Below are positions 1 to 10,325 of a DNA stretch of 64,000 nucleotides, in pieces. This DNA comes from Wolfiporia cocos (lineage: Eukaryota > Basidiomycota > Agaricomycetes > Polyporales > Phaeolaceae). The translations under genes and the position numbers were made by a program. Under the pieces are notes generated by a model. That model was not told the origin of the DNA. It did no database searches and saw only the letters and a program-made list of their open reading frames with translations. The DNA lies in NCBI GenBank assembly GCA_029448655.1, contig JACCLO010000006.1, positions 1 to 64,000 on the forward strand, given 5' to 3'. Each line of letters starts with the position of its first letter. The first letter of the stretch is position 1.

Positions 1-114
1 ACCCCTAACCCCTAACCCCTAACCCCTAACCCCTAACCCCTAACCCCTAACCACTAACCCCTAACCCCTAACCCCTAACCCCTAACCCCTAACCCCTAAC
101 CCCTAACCCCTAAC
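1..114. repeat. Telomere repeat array, C-strand (CCCCTAA)n
   Basis: About sixteen tandem 7-bp units CCCCTAA, with one variant unit (CCACTAA) near position 50. Read on the other strand this is TTAGGGG. The C-rich strand runs 5' to 3' inward from base 1, the orientation expected for a left chromosome end, so the window begins at or within a terminal telomere array. Confidence 0.97.
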
Positions 115-228
115 ATTAAAATTAAAATTAAAATTAAAATTAAAATTAAAATTAAAATTAAAATTAGAATTAAAATTAAAATTAAAGTTAAACTTAAAAT
201 TAAACTTAAACCTTAAACCTTAAACTTT
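115..228. repeat. Subtelomeric ATTAAA microsatellite
   Basis: Tandem ATTAAA hexamers adjoin the telomere and decay after about position 180 into GTTAAA, CTTAAA and CCTTAAA variants. The last units resemble a blend of the hexamer and the CCCTAA telomere unit. Confidence 0.9.
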
Positions 229-640
229 ACAAGCCGTTCCTCGTTCAAATCATTTCACACCTTGCACTCACAACACATTCAAATTAACCCCATCCAATCC
301 CACTCCCTTTCAACAAATAATTCCCATCCAACTCCCCATAGCCCCCCATAAATTCTCTCAACTTTCAATTCCCTCCATCTAAATCCCACTCCTTTCATAT
401 CCTTCCATCCCACCCATATCCCTTTTATCCAATCCTCATATAACCTATCGTCCCCTCTAATTATCCCCCCATCTTCCAATCTCCAACAACAACAACCCTG
501 TCCTTATCAATCAACATCTCTTCCCCTACAACCCCATCCCATTTTCCCCCTACCACCCCATACCACCAACTATATACAGTAATCCCCATAAAATACTACT
601 TACCTCTCTCCACTCAGCCAGCAATCAAAAACAAGCAACA
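229..640. other. Strand-asymmetric, G-depleted subtelomeric tract
   Basis: The plus strand is almost entirely A, C and T: by direct count only six G residues occur in positions 241-600. There is no clear tandem period and no believable gene. Composition becomes ordinary after about 640, and nothing further is seen from 641 to 807. Confidence 0.75.
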
Positions 641-807
641 TCAACATTGTATTGTCATCCTTGGCAGGCCTAACACTTGCGCATCACAGGCTACAAAACG
701 CAAGCAGAGACAACCAAGCCAGACAGAGGCAAAGCGCAACCATGAGAACTAGGCAATCTCATAGTAAAATTCAAAGCAAACCGTTGCATAAAACGCAAGT
801 TGACAGA

Positions 808-1149
808 TCAGCCAAACAAGTATAACAGGCGACAGCTGTATAAAATGTACACAGACTTTCCTGCTTCCAACCCATCCAAGGACAAACTCATACACAACCT
901 CCATATATAATCCCTCCGTATACAATGCCACCCTTTCTCCATGACGTCCTGCCAAATGCTACCATGGTGCTGGTAATCGTAATCTTTGTCGCAAGGACAA
1001 AGGAACTCCTCAAGGGCAATGAGCTCAGCATTAAAGCCTTTGTGGACTTTGTTATGGCCGGTCGCATCGACCATAAGCGTGACCAATCCCACATCGTGGT
1101 CAATCCACAGCTTAAAATGCATGGTGTCCATCAATGTCAACATCCCCAA
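808..1149 (-). CDS. Possible short hypothetical ORF or gene fragment
   Basis: An open frame of 113 codons on the minus strand. The predicted peptide has ordinary protein composition (Trp, His, Asp, Cys present), including the segment LWIDHDVGLVTLM and a CPCDKDYDY motif, and no low-complexity runs. I do not recognise it. No start signal or splice site is clear and its 5' side is closed by a stop about 20 codons upstream, so it may be one exon or relic of a subtelomeric gene. The opposite strand is also open over 925-1188, but that peptide looks less protein-like. Confidence is low because the strand cannot be settled from sequence alone. Confidence 0.25.
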   Translation of the reverse strand: MGMLTLMDTMHFKLWIDHDVGLVTLMVDATGHNKVHKGFNAELIALEEFLCPCDKDYDYQHHGSIWQDVMEKGWHCIRRDYIWRLCMSLSLDGLEAGKSVYILYSCRLLYLFG

Positions 1150-1419
1150 GTGTTCAGGGACTACGACCTACTCATTATGATATCATGAGATCTCCCCTTC
1201 AACTCTGTGCCTGCCATATACCCTATTCCTATGTTTAGGGACACCCTGACAGAAATGGTGCATCTGACGGTGCCTATTTCAGTCAGGATATGTCATTGTA
1301 TCTGTACGGCCCCACCACCATTCTATTGATTGCTGATCATTGTCCAAGATCTGAACAAGCAGGTTCTACTGTACAAGGTTGCTTACACGATGTTCTGCAA
1401 CTTGAGGTCCCGTTAATAG

Positions 1420-3718
1420 ATCACGATTTTCTTCTCAGCTCTGTACAGCCCGCATCAACTACCATTGATCTCGCAAAAGGACATTGCATACTTTTATAAG
1501 ATGTGCTTGAGGCCTGCTGTGGTGGACACAACGCCAGAGGCGGCTACGCATTGGCCGCCAGATTACAGCACGGTGCTGATCTGATCCCAGGATGTGGAGG
1601 GCATCATTCATCCATCCATCCACGAACTTCTCTGGGAGACGTTTGAAAGAATTCAAAGAGAAGCTATTGTGATCGATGGATGGTATTCGGCAATTCAAGA
1701 ATACTTTCTTCGTGCATGAGATTCATGAGATGAAGAACACGACAAGACATCGTATTGACGACATGGATCAGCGATAGCTTCAGCTTTCTGATACCCTGGA
1801 GCACTTAGACACAGAGCGGATGGACACCACAAAGTGTTGGATTGACATTGGGATCAAGATGAGCAAGGAGGGCCGGGTACTGCAGTGACTGTCCCAAGCG
1901 CACAAAAAGTTGCTCCAGCTGGTGATGCCTTCTGTTCTGCAGCGAAAGTTGCAGAGATTGCTTCGATCACGGAATTACTTCCACCTTGACAAGATCTGTC
2001 AGCTGGTGGACTTTGCAAGATTTCATTGCGAGCTGCACAGTGTGGGGAAGGACGACCAAGTGGTGTACATGAGCACGTACATGACAGAGAAGATGGCGAC
2101 GTACCAGCAGCACCGAGGTGCGTTTTGACGCCACAAGGCACCAGACCTTTTCCCAGAGAAGATCGACGGGCTGCTGGACAATATTCAATTGCTCAGCCAA
2201 GTGTACGACTGCTCTCGGGACCAGACCGGCACTGCACGGTTTGAAGTGCATGTCCCGCTGAGTGGGGCGCTGGCCATATTTAGCATGGTAACGGACTGCT
2301 TTGTGCAGAGGAGCATCTTGAGCGTCCCGCCGAACCTGTATTGGTAAGTGCGACGATTTGCCGCCTTCTTATGTGATCTGACAACAATCTGCTTATATAC
2401 TACAATCATCTTTGACAATGTTCTTTTTATCAGGGACCTGAAGATGATGCGGCTTGTGGGGATCAACTACGTGCTGCACAACATAAAATTCATGCCCAGC
2501 GAGTGGCGGCTGTGGTGGCCGTCGCTGGTGCTGGGGGCGGTTATGGTTCACATGCTCAATGCACTGATTTACCGTCCAGGAGAGAAGTGGCACGAAGTGA
2601 AGGTGATGAGATAGGTGATGTATTGGCGGTATCTGCACATGATCAGGGACAATGGGAGCTTCAACGACGACTCGTACGTGAGTTCGAATGAAGATCTGAA
2701 CGAGTTTGCACCCGTTGGCGACAGCCAAGGGTTGTATTTCGTGGGTGGAATTATAGAGGATTGTGGGGATCAGATGGATTGCCGCCCAGAGGGGGACCAG
2801 CAAGACCATCACACCTATCAGCTCAGCACCATCCGGATACTTGACGAGGAGGTCTTGGCATACCTGTACAACGTGCCGAACATGAACCAGCTTATCACAG
2901 TGTTTGGCTTCTGCTACGGGTTTATCAGGCCTCCTGCATGACATCCGACGTGGACGACCAGTTGGGGGAAGACCCTTTCGGTGGAGCATGTCAGGAAAGA
3001 GATGCTGGAGGACTTTGACTTTGGTCTGGACCAGCAGGACATTCCGATGCAGCCGGTGGTGCCACCAATGACACTGGAGGAGGGAGAGCTGGAGGGTGGG
3101 AGCGTGGACTCGAAGAAGGAGGAACAAGACCAGGAGAGCATGGATCATCAGGTAACGATGATCTGGCAGCAGATGCTCTATAACATCATTGCGCTTACTC
3201 CGAACGGACACTGGAGAGAGACACCGTTGTATGTGACGTTGACGGCAAAGAAGCGGAACGCGGTGGACATTGATGTCTTTCGGTCGTTCGAGCTGCCACT
3301 TCATGGGGCTGTGTGAAGGGTGTCGGACACCTTCAAGACCACCCTGTTCGACTGATTCCTCCCACCAAAGGGAGACCCGGTCTTGCTTAATTTGAATCAT
3401 TGGCTGAGGGCGACGTACCTTCACGACTATCAGCGGCTGATGACGTGGATCACATCAAGGCGGGATTCGGAGTTGGTACGAGTGAGTCTGTGGCAACTGT
3501 TCAAAGAGCTGTGGTGGTTGCCGAATGCATGCAGGAGCCACATGTGAAAGGTAAGCAAGAAGCGGACCAGGCAATAGAGTGTGCTTCCTAAGGGAGCAAC
3601 CACCGCACAGCCATGGCTGATGATCAGCATGCGGCACTATAGGCGGTGGAGGGACCAGATCGTACTCCGGGATGTCGCAGCCAACAAGGAGGACGATGAG
3701 GATGGGCCCCAGCCTTAG
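1420..3718 (+). pseudogene. Decayed intron-containing subtelomeric gene, function unknown
   Basis: A long plus-strand coding relic of about 700 codons. It reads in frame 1 to about 1715, then shifts by one base into frame 2, which continues to a terminal TAG at 3716-3718. Two introns are visible. One is at 2344-2433 (GTAAGT..CAG, 90 nt, CTGAC-like branch site) and one at 3551-3610 (GTAAGC..CAG, 60 nt); splicing keeps the frame. Nine in-frame stops interrupt it: TGA at 1582, 1886, 2126, 2939, 3314, 3353 and 3545, and TAG at 1775 and 2612. Peptide between the stops is clearly protein-like, for example YFYKMCLRPAVVD, WETFERIQREAIVIDGW and LNHWLRATYLHDYQRL, ending in an acidic tail (NKEDDEDGPQP). 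No family was recognised. The stop pattern fits CGA to TGA and CAG to TAG transitions. The 5' end is not defined. Confidence 0.6.
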
Positions 3719-4071
3719 CACTCGGAACTCAGAGACCTGCGATTAAGCACAGTGGACACTTTGATCCGCACATTACATATAACAGATAGACTTCGACATC
3801 ACCAATTCACTATACAGCCCCTGCAACCTTTACACACCTCTTACAATCCATAGAATGCTCGGTACATCCCCCACCAATCCGTTACGCACTCAATCAATAT
3901 ATGCAGATAACAGCCTTGTAAGCTGACCGGATTGTGTTAAGGATTAGCGTGTTAACGTGTCAGCGTTAACGGTTAAAGGTTAGTAGTATAAAGGTTAGTA
4001 GTGTAAAGGCCAGTAGTGCATAAGGGCTAGTAGTGTATTAGTGCAAAGGTAAGAACGGTGGTGGCAAACGG
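3719..4071. other. Gene-free stretch with a short tandem repeat (3973-4050)
   Basis: No gene seen. Positions 3973-4050 hold four to five degenerate 15-18 bp units of the form AAAGGTTAGTAGTRT; one unit reads AAGGGCTAGTAGTGT. This is a small minisatellite. Confidence 0.6.
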
Positions 4072-4285
4072 CAGGGGGCAAAAAGTCGCGATGTGGCAGT
4101 CCAATGCTGTAAGGCAGATGTTCGTACCTGGAGCGAGGCGGTGCACGGGCCTGAGCAAAGTCACGTGACTAAGCGACTTCAATAGAAATTGTTCTAATGC
4201 CACACAAAAGCGATGGCAAGGAAATTTCAATCGAAGAAATGTGCGTACGTGAGTGGGATATTCGTACTTGGGGCGAGGCAGCGCA
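4072..4285 (+). repeat. Left copy of a fold-back repeat family
   Basis: About 215 bp that reappear, inverted and diverged, at 7196-7423. Both copies contain GTCACGTGAC, a segment reading CAATAGAAATTGTTCTAATG and a segment reading TTTCAATCGAAGAAATGTG. No ORF is present. A MITE or the arm of a larger inverted structure is likely; terminal repeats were not defined. The stretch 4286-4467 holds nothing recognisable. Confidence 0.6.
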
Positions 4286-4467
4286 GATGTTGCTCGTCGG
4301 GCTGAAAAGCAGACTGTACAATGTGCCCCGCGGTGTTCTGTGACTTAGCCGAGCCATTGCTTGTCATTCTTATGTGTCGCTGGCTGTGCCCAATTGCGTT
4401 TGCTTTCAACACGTTCCATCAGGACATGTCTGTTGCCCCAAGAGCTGTGTGGTCCGTTTGGGCTCGG

Positions 4468-5556
4468 TGACACAGACTACCTGTGGGACTCACCAAGGCC
4501 TATATTCTTGAGTAATAAGGCGACTTGGAGAGGAGGTAATCCAGCGCAGCAGAATGGTGAGAATTATTCTACGGCGCAAGCCGAGAATAATAGAACTAAG
4601 GATTAGCGGCGTCAAGCCGGGTCCTTATATACATGTGTGACGGGAGGGCACGTGCTACTATATAGCTATGGCCTTACCGGGTTATGTGGCTTTGCCAAAT
4701 GGCGAAGCGTATCTTATCTAATACTTAGGACTCTCTATCTACAATGGCCGTGGTAGGCCCTAATGGCCGAACCAATCGTAAGAGAGGGATTATGTCTTAT
4801 GGTTGTGATAACGCGGGCGCAGCCCGGGTATAGGAGAAGCCGGTTGCCGGATACTGTGAGGTATAATGGCGATTGGCCGTGCTTTGTTGGATGACCAAGG
4901 CGAGATGCCGAGGTCGTCATGCCATTGGACGGAAAGTACCGTGGCATGTGTTACAGCCCGGTCCGGATGGTTACCGGGGCATGTGTTGAACTTAGCCGTG
5001 AGGCGAAGTCCGGTGTTTGGGCAACGCCGTGATGGCAGAAGCCTGGGACTTGGAGAACGCCGAGTCCGTGGGAGGCCGAGAAGGCCGTGACCTATAGCGA
5101 TATAGCCTTGATGCTATTATAGTGCGGTATGGTCGTGTTGCCATTATTATGCGAAGGCGTGGCGCGCCTGAGGTGCCATTGTGATCAGAGATCTTATGGC
5201 AGTGGGAAGCCGTGAAGGCCGACCCAATAGTACAAGGCCGCAAGGCATTGTTTGTACGTGTGGACATTATTATGCAAGCGTGCTGCGCTCGGCCTATCAT
5301 TATGATCTAAGATCTATGACGTGGCTGGTCTTGCTCTGACGGGCGAGACCTGTATGACGTAGCTGTGACTATGCTATTGGACCGGAAGGTGCCGTAGCGT
5401 TATGTAAGCTGGTCATGTGGTGATAAGCCCAGTTAAGAGCTTGTCGTATGGCAATGGGAGTTAACCCGTAGATAACTTGTAGTTAGACGTATAAATCCCG
5501 GATAAATTGCTATAATCATAGGAAAAATGCTGTAAGCCCCGAATAAATCTGTGACA
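4468..5556 (-). repeat. Solo LTR, family C, with TSD CTCGG
   Basis: A 1089-bp family C LTR in minus orientation, starting TGACACAGA and ending TCTGTGACA. It is flanked by CTCGG at 4463-4467 and 5557-5561, a perfect 5-bp target-site duplication. It matches the LTRs of the element at 53931-59981 but is diverged. A TATATA motif near 4630 and the AGAATAGAACT box near 4590 mark the promoter side on the minus strand. It is left behind by LTR-LTR recombination of a complete element. Confidence 0.88.
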
Positions 5557-5871
5557 CTCGGCAGAGAGGGACTTCGGCCTCTCACTAGATGCATGTTTGA
5601 ATGTCAGTTCTCGCCACGTCTTGGGCTTTTGCATGTGTCATTCTATGCCTGCACAGCGGTTGTCTAATGTCTGCACTGGTCTTGCTCAATTGTTTGAGAC
5701 CTCAAACTTGCTCCAGACTTCCCCCGTGTGCCTTGTGACACTGCCGTTCATATCGCCTTTCAGCAGATGCGGAGGTGGCTGGAGGCGAGCCGTGACTACT
5801 GCCCTATATACTCCATTGTAAGTAGAGCCTGGATCACAAACTTCAATCCTCCCTTCTCGATTCCTCCCTCG
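5557..5871. other. Flanking sequence without recognisable gene
   Basis: 315 bp between two LTRs. Short open frames exist on both strands, but none looks like a protein and no repeat was noticed. Confidence 0.5.
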
Positions 5872-6907
5872 TGTCACAGATCTGGGATATTAGCAATTTT
5901 GCGCACATAATTAGCACATTATCTGGCCTTTCTACAGCCGCTACTATGTTATTCGGGACTTATCCCGTCATGCCACACCTGCCGAGGTTATACAACGGAA
6001 CCTTACCGGCCAAATAGGCCTTACCAGTCATGCCACCCAGTCGTACCTTAGGCCTACAGCGTACTATCGAGCGCCACTTGCATAATAATGGCAACATGGC
6101 ACAACAAGCTGACTAAGCTGTCGCCACACCGGTCCGTCTAGCTGCAAAGCCTAACTACCATCACATGCGTAGCTGCAAAGCCTCGCGCATCACACGTGCA
6201 TCACCGGCATACCCGCACTCCGGGCTTCTAGCCTCGGTGTTATGCACAACCCGGACTTCCTGTCTTTGCGGCATAGTCCTTACCAACGGATAAACCATTA
6301 GGCTTCCAGCGCTCTGCGCCTTGCCCCCAGTATAATCCAACCTCCGGGCTTCTAGCCCCGGCTCCACGCAACCACTGTGCTTCTAGCATCGGGGCACTGC
6401 AATTCCTGAGTTAGCCGCAAGGCCCTCATTACCACGTCACCACCGGCACTTCCATATCACCAGTCTATGACGCACGACTTGGCCTCACGGCCTTAGTCAC
6501 CCCTGGACATAGCCAATTGCTATTGTCCCTCAAGGTACCAGCACTCCGGCCTTCCTATACCCGGGCTGTGCCCGTATTCACATGCCTAACCAAAAGGTGG
6601 CACCACACGCTCTCTTTATCCCATTGGCTCGGCCATTACCGGTCTTACCACGGTCATTGTAGAGTAGTTTACCCACTGACGCCTAACCGGCTTTCAGCCA
6701 CCATTCCTTCTAGGGTCTAGCTGTATAGTAGATACGCTATCCCTGTATTTAAGACATAGGTTATACACTTATTAATCTTAGTTCTATTCTTCTCGGCTTG
6801 CGCCGTAGAAGCATCCATCACCCTGCTGCGCTTATATAGTCTTCCTCCCCAGCTCGCCTACAACCTAAGGCATAAGCTTGGTGAGTCCCACAGATTGTAC
6901 TGTGTCA
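5872..6907 (+). repeat. Diverged solo LTR related to family C
   Basis: Begins TGTCACAGATCTGGGAT and ends GGTGAGTCCCACAGATTGT..TGTGTCA, the family C termini in plus orientation. It also contains the AGTTCTATTCTTCTCGG box near 6780. Length is 1036 bp. Flanks (CCTCG left, CATTA right) do not match, so the target-site duplication has decayed or the LTR is recombinant. Confidence 0.75.
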
Positions 6908-7029
6908 CATTAGATGGCATTTGCAATCATTCGCCTGCTGGAACATGTTGAGGCGAGAATGAGGCTGACTAATGGGTGTTGATCAGTCTTAGTACAACAG
7001 GGATACATTGATACCGACCAGGGAAACAG

Positions 7030-7423
7030 CATAGTCGCGTGACTAAGCTCAATTGAAATCGGTCTGTAATACCGCAAGTAAGCAAGCGGTAAGAGAATTT
7101 CAATCGAAGTAATGTGCACATGCGAGGAGATATTCGTACCTGGAGCGACTCTACATGCAGCGGCACAACATAGTCACGTGACTTTGTCAGCCCTGCGCGC
7201 CGCCTCACTTCAAGTACGAATATCCCACTCATGTACACACATTTCTTCGATTGAAATTCCCTTGCCATTGCTTTCGTGTGGCATTAGAACAATTTCTATT
7301 GAAGTTGCTTAGTCACATGACTTTGCTCAGCCCCACGCGCCGCCTCACTCCAGGTATGAACATCCGCCTTACAACATTGGACTGCTCTCACAACATTGCC
7401 ATATTGCGACTTTTCGTCCCCTG
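7030..7423. repeat. Imperfect palindrome / inverted copy of the 4072-4285 repeat
   Basis: 7196-7423 is the reverse complement of 4072-4285 with scattered differences. A second, shorter copy in the opposite orientation lies at about 7030-7150 (GAATTTCAATCGAAGTAATG, then ATATTCGTACCTGGAGCGA). Together 7030-7330 can fold back on itself. No coding potential, so a MITE or fold-back element is likely. Confidence 0.55.
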
Positions 7424-7658
7424 TTGATTGCTAGTACACAGCCTGGGTATACACTGGATACTATATGCTGGATACTATACACTGTATGCAATACACTACA
7501 CTACTCGCTGTGTATGCATTACGCTATAGCTACACTATCAGCTACATCGTACACCATGTCATACATTGCACTATGTCGTAGCGCTTTACACATAACAATA
7601 TAACAATATAATAATATAGCTCTAGCCCTGGCTCACACCAACTCATGCTGCATGAATC
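7424..7658. other. Low-complexity intergenic DNA
   Basis: Degenerate repeats built on GGATACTATA/CTACACTA and on ACAATATA lie between about 7440 and 7620. No gene seen. Confidence 0.5.
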
Positions 7659-9065
7659 TCAGTGCACGCTAGGCATATATTGTTCCACATTCATGCATTC
7701 ATTCAACGAGAAATACAAATACAAGCGCGGATAGCATGCAAGATACAGGCCCATGACGACCATTTCTTGCCACCCTTCTTCTTCTTCTCCTTTCCCGGAG
7801 GGAGAGACAGCTTGTCCAGTCAGAGGATTGATGCCATCAGGAAGGACTGCCTGTGCTGCACTCCGAGTCTTCTGCTTGTGCTCAGGGCCCAAATCTTCCT
7901 GTTCCTCTCGCTCCTTGTGCTTTTTTCCAGCACAAGGTTTGGATACTGAATCAATCCATGTCAGTATCGGCCATGGTTTGAAGGGGGTTGAAAGACTCAC
8001 TTGCTGGACCTGCATCTGGAGATGTGGAAGTCGTCTTCATATTGTTGTCACAGAATCTCAGAAATAGGTACCCCCCCTGTCTCAAACCAAGGGACTCATG
8101 GTATATACGTCACGTGTCATAGAATGGACTCTGTAGAAGTAGCGTAGCGGTATAGGTGCCTACCCCGCTGTACAGGTCACATGGTTGTGGCTTACATAAG
8201 TAGCACATGACTTAGGAGCGCTAACGCTGCGCACAGACCCTGCCTTTAGGGCGGGTCTCTAGTAGATATGCGACGTCTCCTCATGTACTTAAGCCGCGAT
8301 GTTCTGGGGCTTACTCCCCAGAACTGTTATTCTAGACGTTGGGGCGTTTCCCTCCTAACTCCAAGACTTATGCGTGCTCGTCTGGGGGTCCCACCTTGCC
8401 TTGGTAGAAGGCCCTTGATGACGGTACGCCCTTAGGCGTTTTGTGTCAATTGTCCTGGGGCACATCGTCCTCGCGTGTGGTGGCGGATGGCTGTAGACTC
8501 AGTGCGATTGTCCCAATTGATGAGGATGGGCCATCAGCTGGCTGGACAGATGTGGCTGATGATGGGACGTGGTGTGGTAGTGGGACCGAGGGTGTTGGAG
8601 CGGAGGCTGATGGGACCATTGTCGCCCCATCCGATCTGACACCTGATCCAGATGGGACCGGGGGATCCACTTTTGTGGCCACAGCCTTGGGCCTGCACTT
8701 ATGCGTACCGGACTTCTTTGGCTTCGGCTTGAGCTTAGGCAGCTCGATGTTTGCTTCCTTCTCCTCCTCCTCGTTGTTGATGTCTTCTGTTGGCTTTGCA
8801 AACAGTTTCTCTGTTGGGAGGGTCAGTGCACGTGCAAAGCCAAACGACCATTCCAAACGATCAAGTCGAATTGGACATGGCCCAATAGATCGAACCATTA
8901 TGACAGCCAAGTGGAAAGTATGACGGTGAAGTGATGAGCGGAACAGCTGGTTAGGGAAGGGGAGACTTACGCAATGTCTCGCTGGCGTTGGCGAATGACC
9001 CGTGCATGTAGTCTTTGTCAAAGCTGATATTGTTGAGGAACACGTTGGGTGTTCCTGCTGCGATG
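7659..9065 (-). pseudogene. Truncated spliced gene fragment of unknown function, split by a solo LTR
   Basis: Reading on the minus strand from 9065, the peptide begins GTPNVFLNNISFDKDYMHGSF. An intron with a GTAAGT donor at 8970 and a CAG acceptor near 8815 (CTGAC branch site) joins it to a Lys/Glu/Pro-rich region containing KPKPKKSGTHKCRPKA, then a Pro/Ser/Thr-rich tail. The solo LTR at 8046-8448 interrupts this tail; removing it and one ATTGT copy restores the frame. A further intron of about 55 nt (GTGAGT donor, TACTGAC branch, CAG acceptor, about 7950-8005) leads to a last exon rich in Lys/Glu that ends at a TGA near 7659. The 5' part is lost at the family B LTR starting at 9066. I do not recognise the family. 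Confidence 0.55.
8046..8448 (+). repeat. Solo LTR, D-related, with TSD ATTGT
   Basis: A 403-bp LTR starting TGTCACAGAATCTC and ending GTTTTGTGTCA, flanked by ATTGT at 8041-8045 and 8449-8453. It shares blocks with the LTR at 50771-51428 (GCGCACAGACC followed by a TTTAGGG block, and CGACGTCT near the TATA side). It was inserted into the gene fragment at 7659-9065. Confidence 0.88.
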
Positions 9066-9686
9066 TAACACAAGATAACAACTTACTAGTTATTCTTGAA
9101 GGGTTTTGCTGGTTAGGCGAAAAGTAGTAGCTGTTAAGCAGGATACAACACGAGTGTTACTCGATAGTATGAATGCAATGAATAGAACTGAGGCAATAGC
9201 GCTCAGCAAGGCTAGTATATATACATGATAAATAAGACCCCTAACAGTCTTATTAGATAATGCTAATGTCCGTATTTGTATGTACAAGTCCCCAGGTACC
9301 TAAGTACTGAGTAATACGCAATTAATACATATACCGATCAAAACCGGGATATAGAAAGGCGGCGTAGGCCGCACGAATAGCGTTTTGCGCTCTTGTCATT
9401 ACAAAGACGGGGCGTGACCAAAGCCCGGTCCGCTGACGTTTATACGCTGACTGCTTCCGGACAGAATGTCCGATTGGCTAGAACTAGACATGTGACTGAT
9501 GGTAACTACTAGTGATAAGATAAGACCGTCGTTACGGGAGATAGCGCGGCCATCATTCGGCACGTATGTAACCGTTAACTTATGAACCAGATAAGCTAGT
9601 TATTGGTCTAGAAAGTCGTAGATAATTCGTAGAATTGCCGGAAAAATAGTAAGAAATATAGGGAAACTAGGAGAATTCTTGTGACA
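9066..9686 (-). repeat. Family B LTR (3' LTR of fragment B1)
   Basis: 621 bp in minus orientation, starting TAACACAAGATAAC and ending TTCTTGTGACA. It matches the LTRs at 35993-36611 and 45037-45655. The adjoining 9687-9705 is the reversed purine-rich tract (TTACCCCCTCC), which identifies it as the 3' LTR. Confidence 0.9.
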
Positions 9687-9776
9687 TTACCCCCTCCTTA
9701 GATTTCAACGACCCCGTTGAGAGTAGAAGTTGTGCTAGAGCCCATTGAAGGGTTGGTCTTTACGATTTTTCCACTT

Positions 9777-10325
9777 TTATCGTCCTGTCGATCCAAAACC
9801 TTGTGTACCGCGCGTGGTTGGCTTGTTGAACTGCTCGTTGTAGGGCCCGCTTCCATGTAGGTGAAGTTGAATTTCTTTTTCGAACTTCTCCTTTGTCATG
9901 GATTCCTGTATTTTGGGCGTGATTGCTACTTCGCAGATTAGCTGCGCAATTCTGTCGCCTTTCTTTACTTGGTACGGGTCTCCAGTGAGGTTCATCAGCA
10001 TGATAAAGACTTCTCCGCGGTAGTCATGGTCTATTACACCTGCAAGGACATCTATGCCCTTTTTTGCAAGTCCAGACCTTGGCGCTATCCGACCGTATGT
10101 CCCATAGGGAACTTTGATATGGATGTCTGTGGGGACAGAAGCGGATTTCCATGAATTAATCAGGATATCCTGCGTGGCATACAGGTCATAGCCGATTGCG
10201 TCGGTTGTTCCCCTGGTCGGTAGCTTGCCATTGACTCCTACTTCGATTTCCAAGTCTTCGTTGAACTCAACATCAGAATGTACCCATTGCCCTGTAAAGG
10301 GGTCGCGCTTGTAGTACACTTTCGG
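9777..10325 (-). pseudogene. Family B pol C-terminal fragment: dUTPase domain (B1)
   Basis: About 180 codons on the minus strand, identical in layout to the last part of family B pol. The region upstream was removed at the A1 LTR junction, so it has no start codon of its own; an apparent GTG start would come from LTR sequence. The five trimeric dUTPase motifs are all present: [42 protein letters not shown] and RGTQGFGSTG. The enzyme would hydrolyse dUTP to dUMP and pyrophosphate and lower uracil incorporation into element cDNA. As a piece it has no promoter and is probably inert. The purine tract and 3' LTR follow. Confidence 0.85.

Noticed and set aside
2393..3424. 343-codon open frame on the minus strand
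   Set aside because: It is antisense to the decayed gene at 1420-3718, whose plus frame has introns, a natural C-terminus and better composition. The antisense peptide is rich in His/Leu/Arg/Pro as expected for a shadow frame.
1582..3547. TGA read as an amino acid (genetic code change) in the decayed gene and in E pol
   Set aside because: Gag of families A and B ends cleanly at TGA, and other ORFs use TGA normally. The TGA codons sit in old, otherwise damaged sequence, so C-to-T decay explains them.
8441..8923. 160-codon plus-strand frame beside the D-type solo LTR
   Set aside because: Antisense to the minus-strand gene fragment, which has splice sites and a coherent frame across the LTR; the plus frame also begins inside the LTR.
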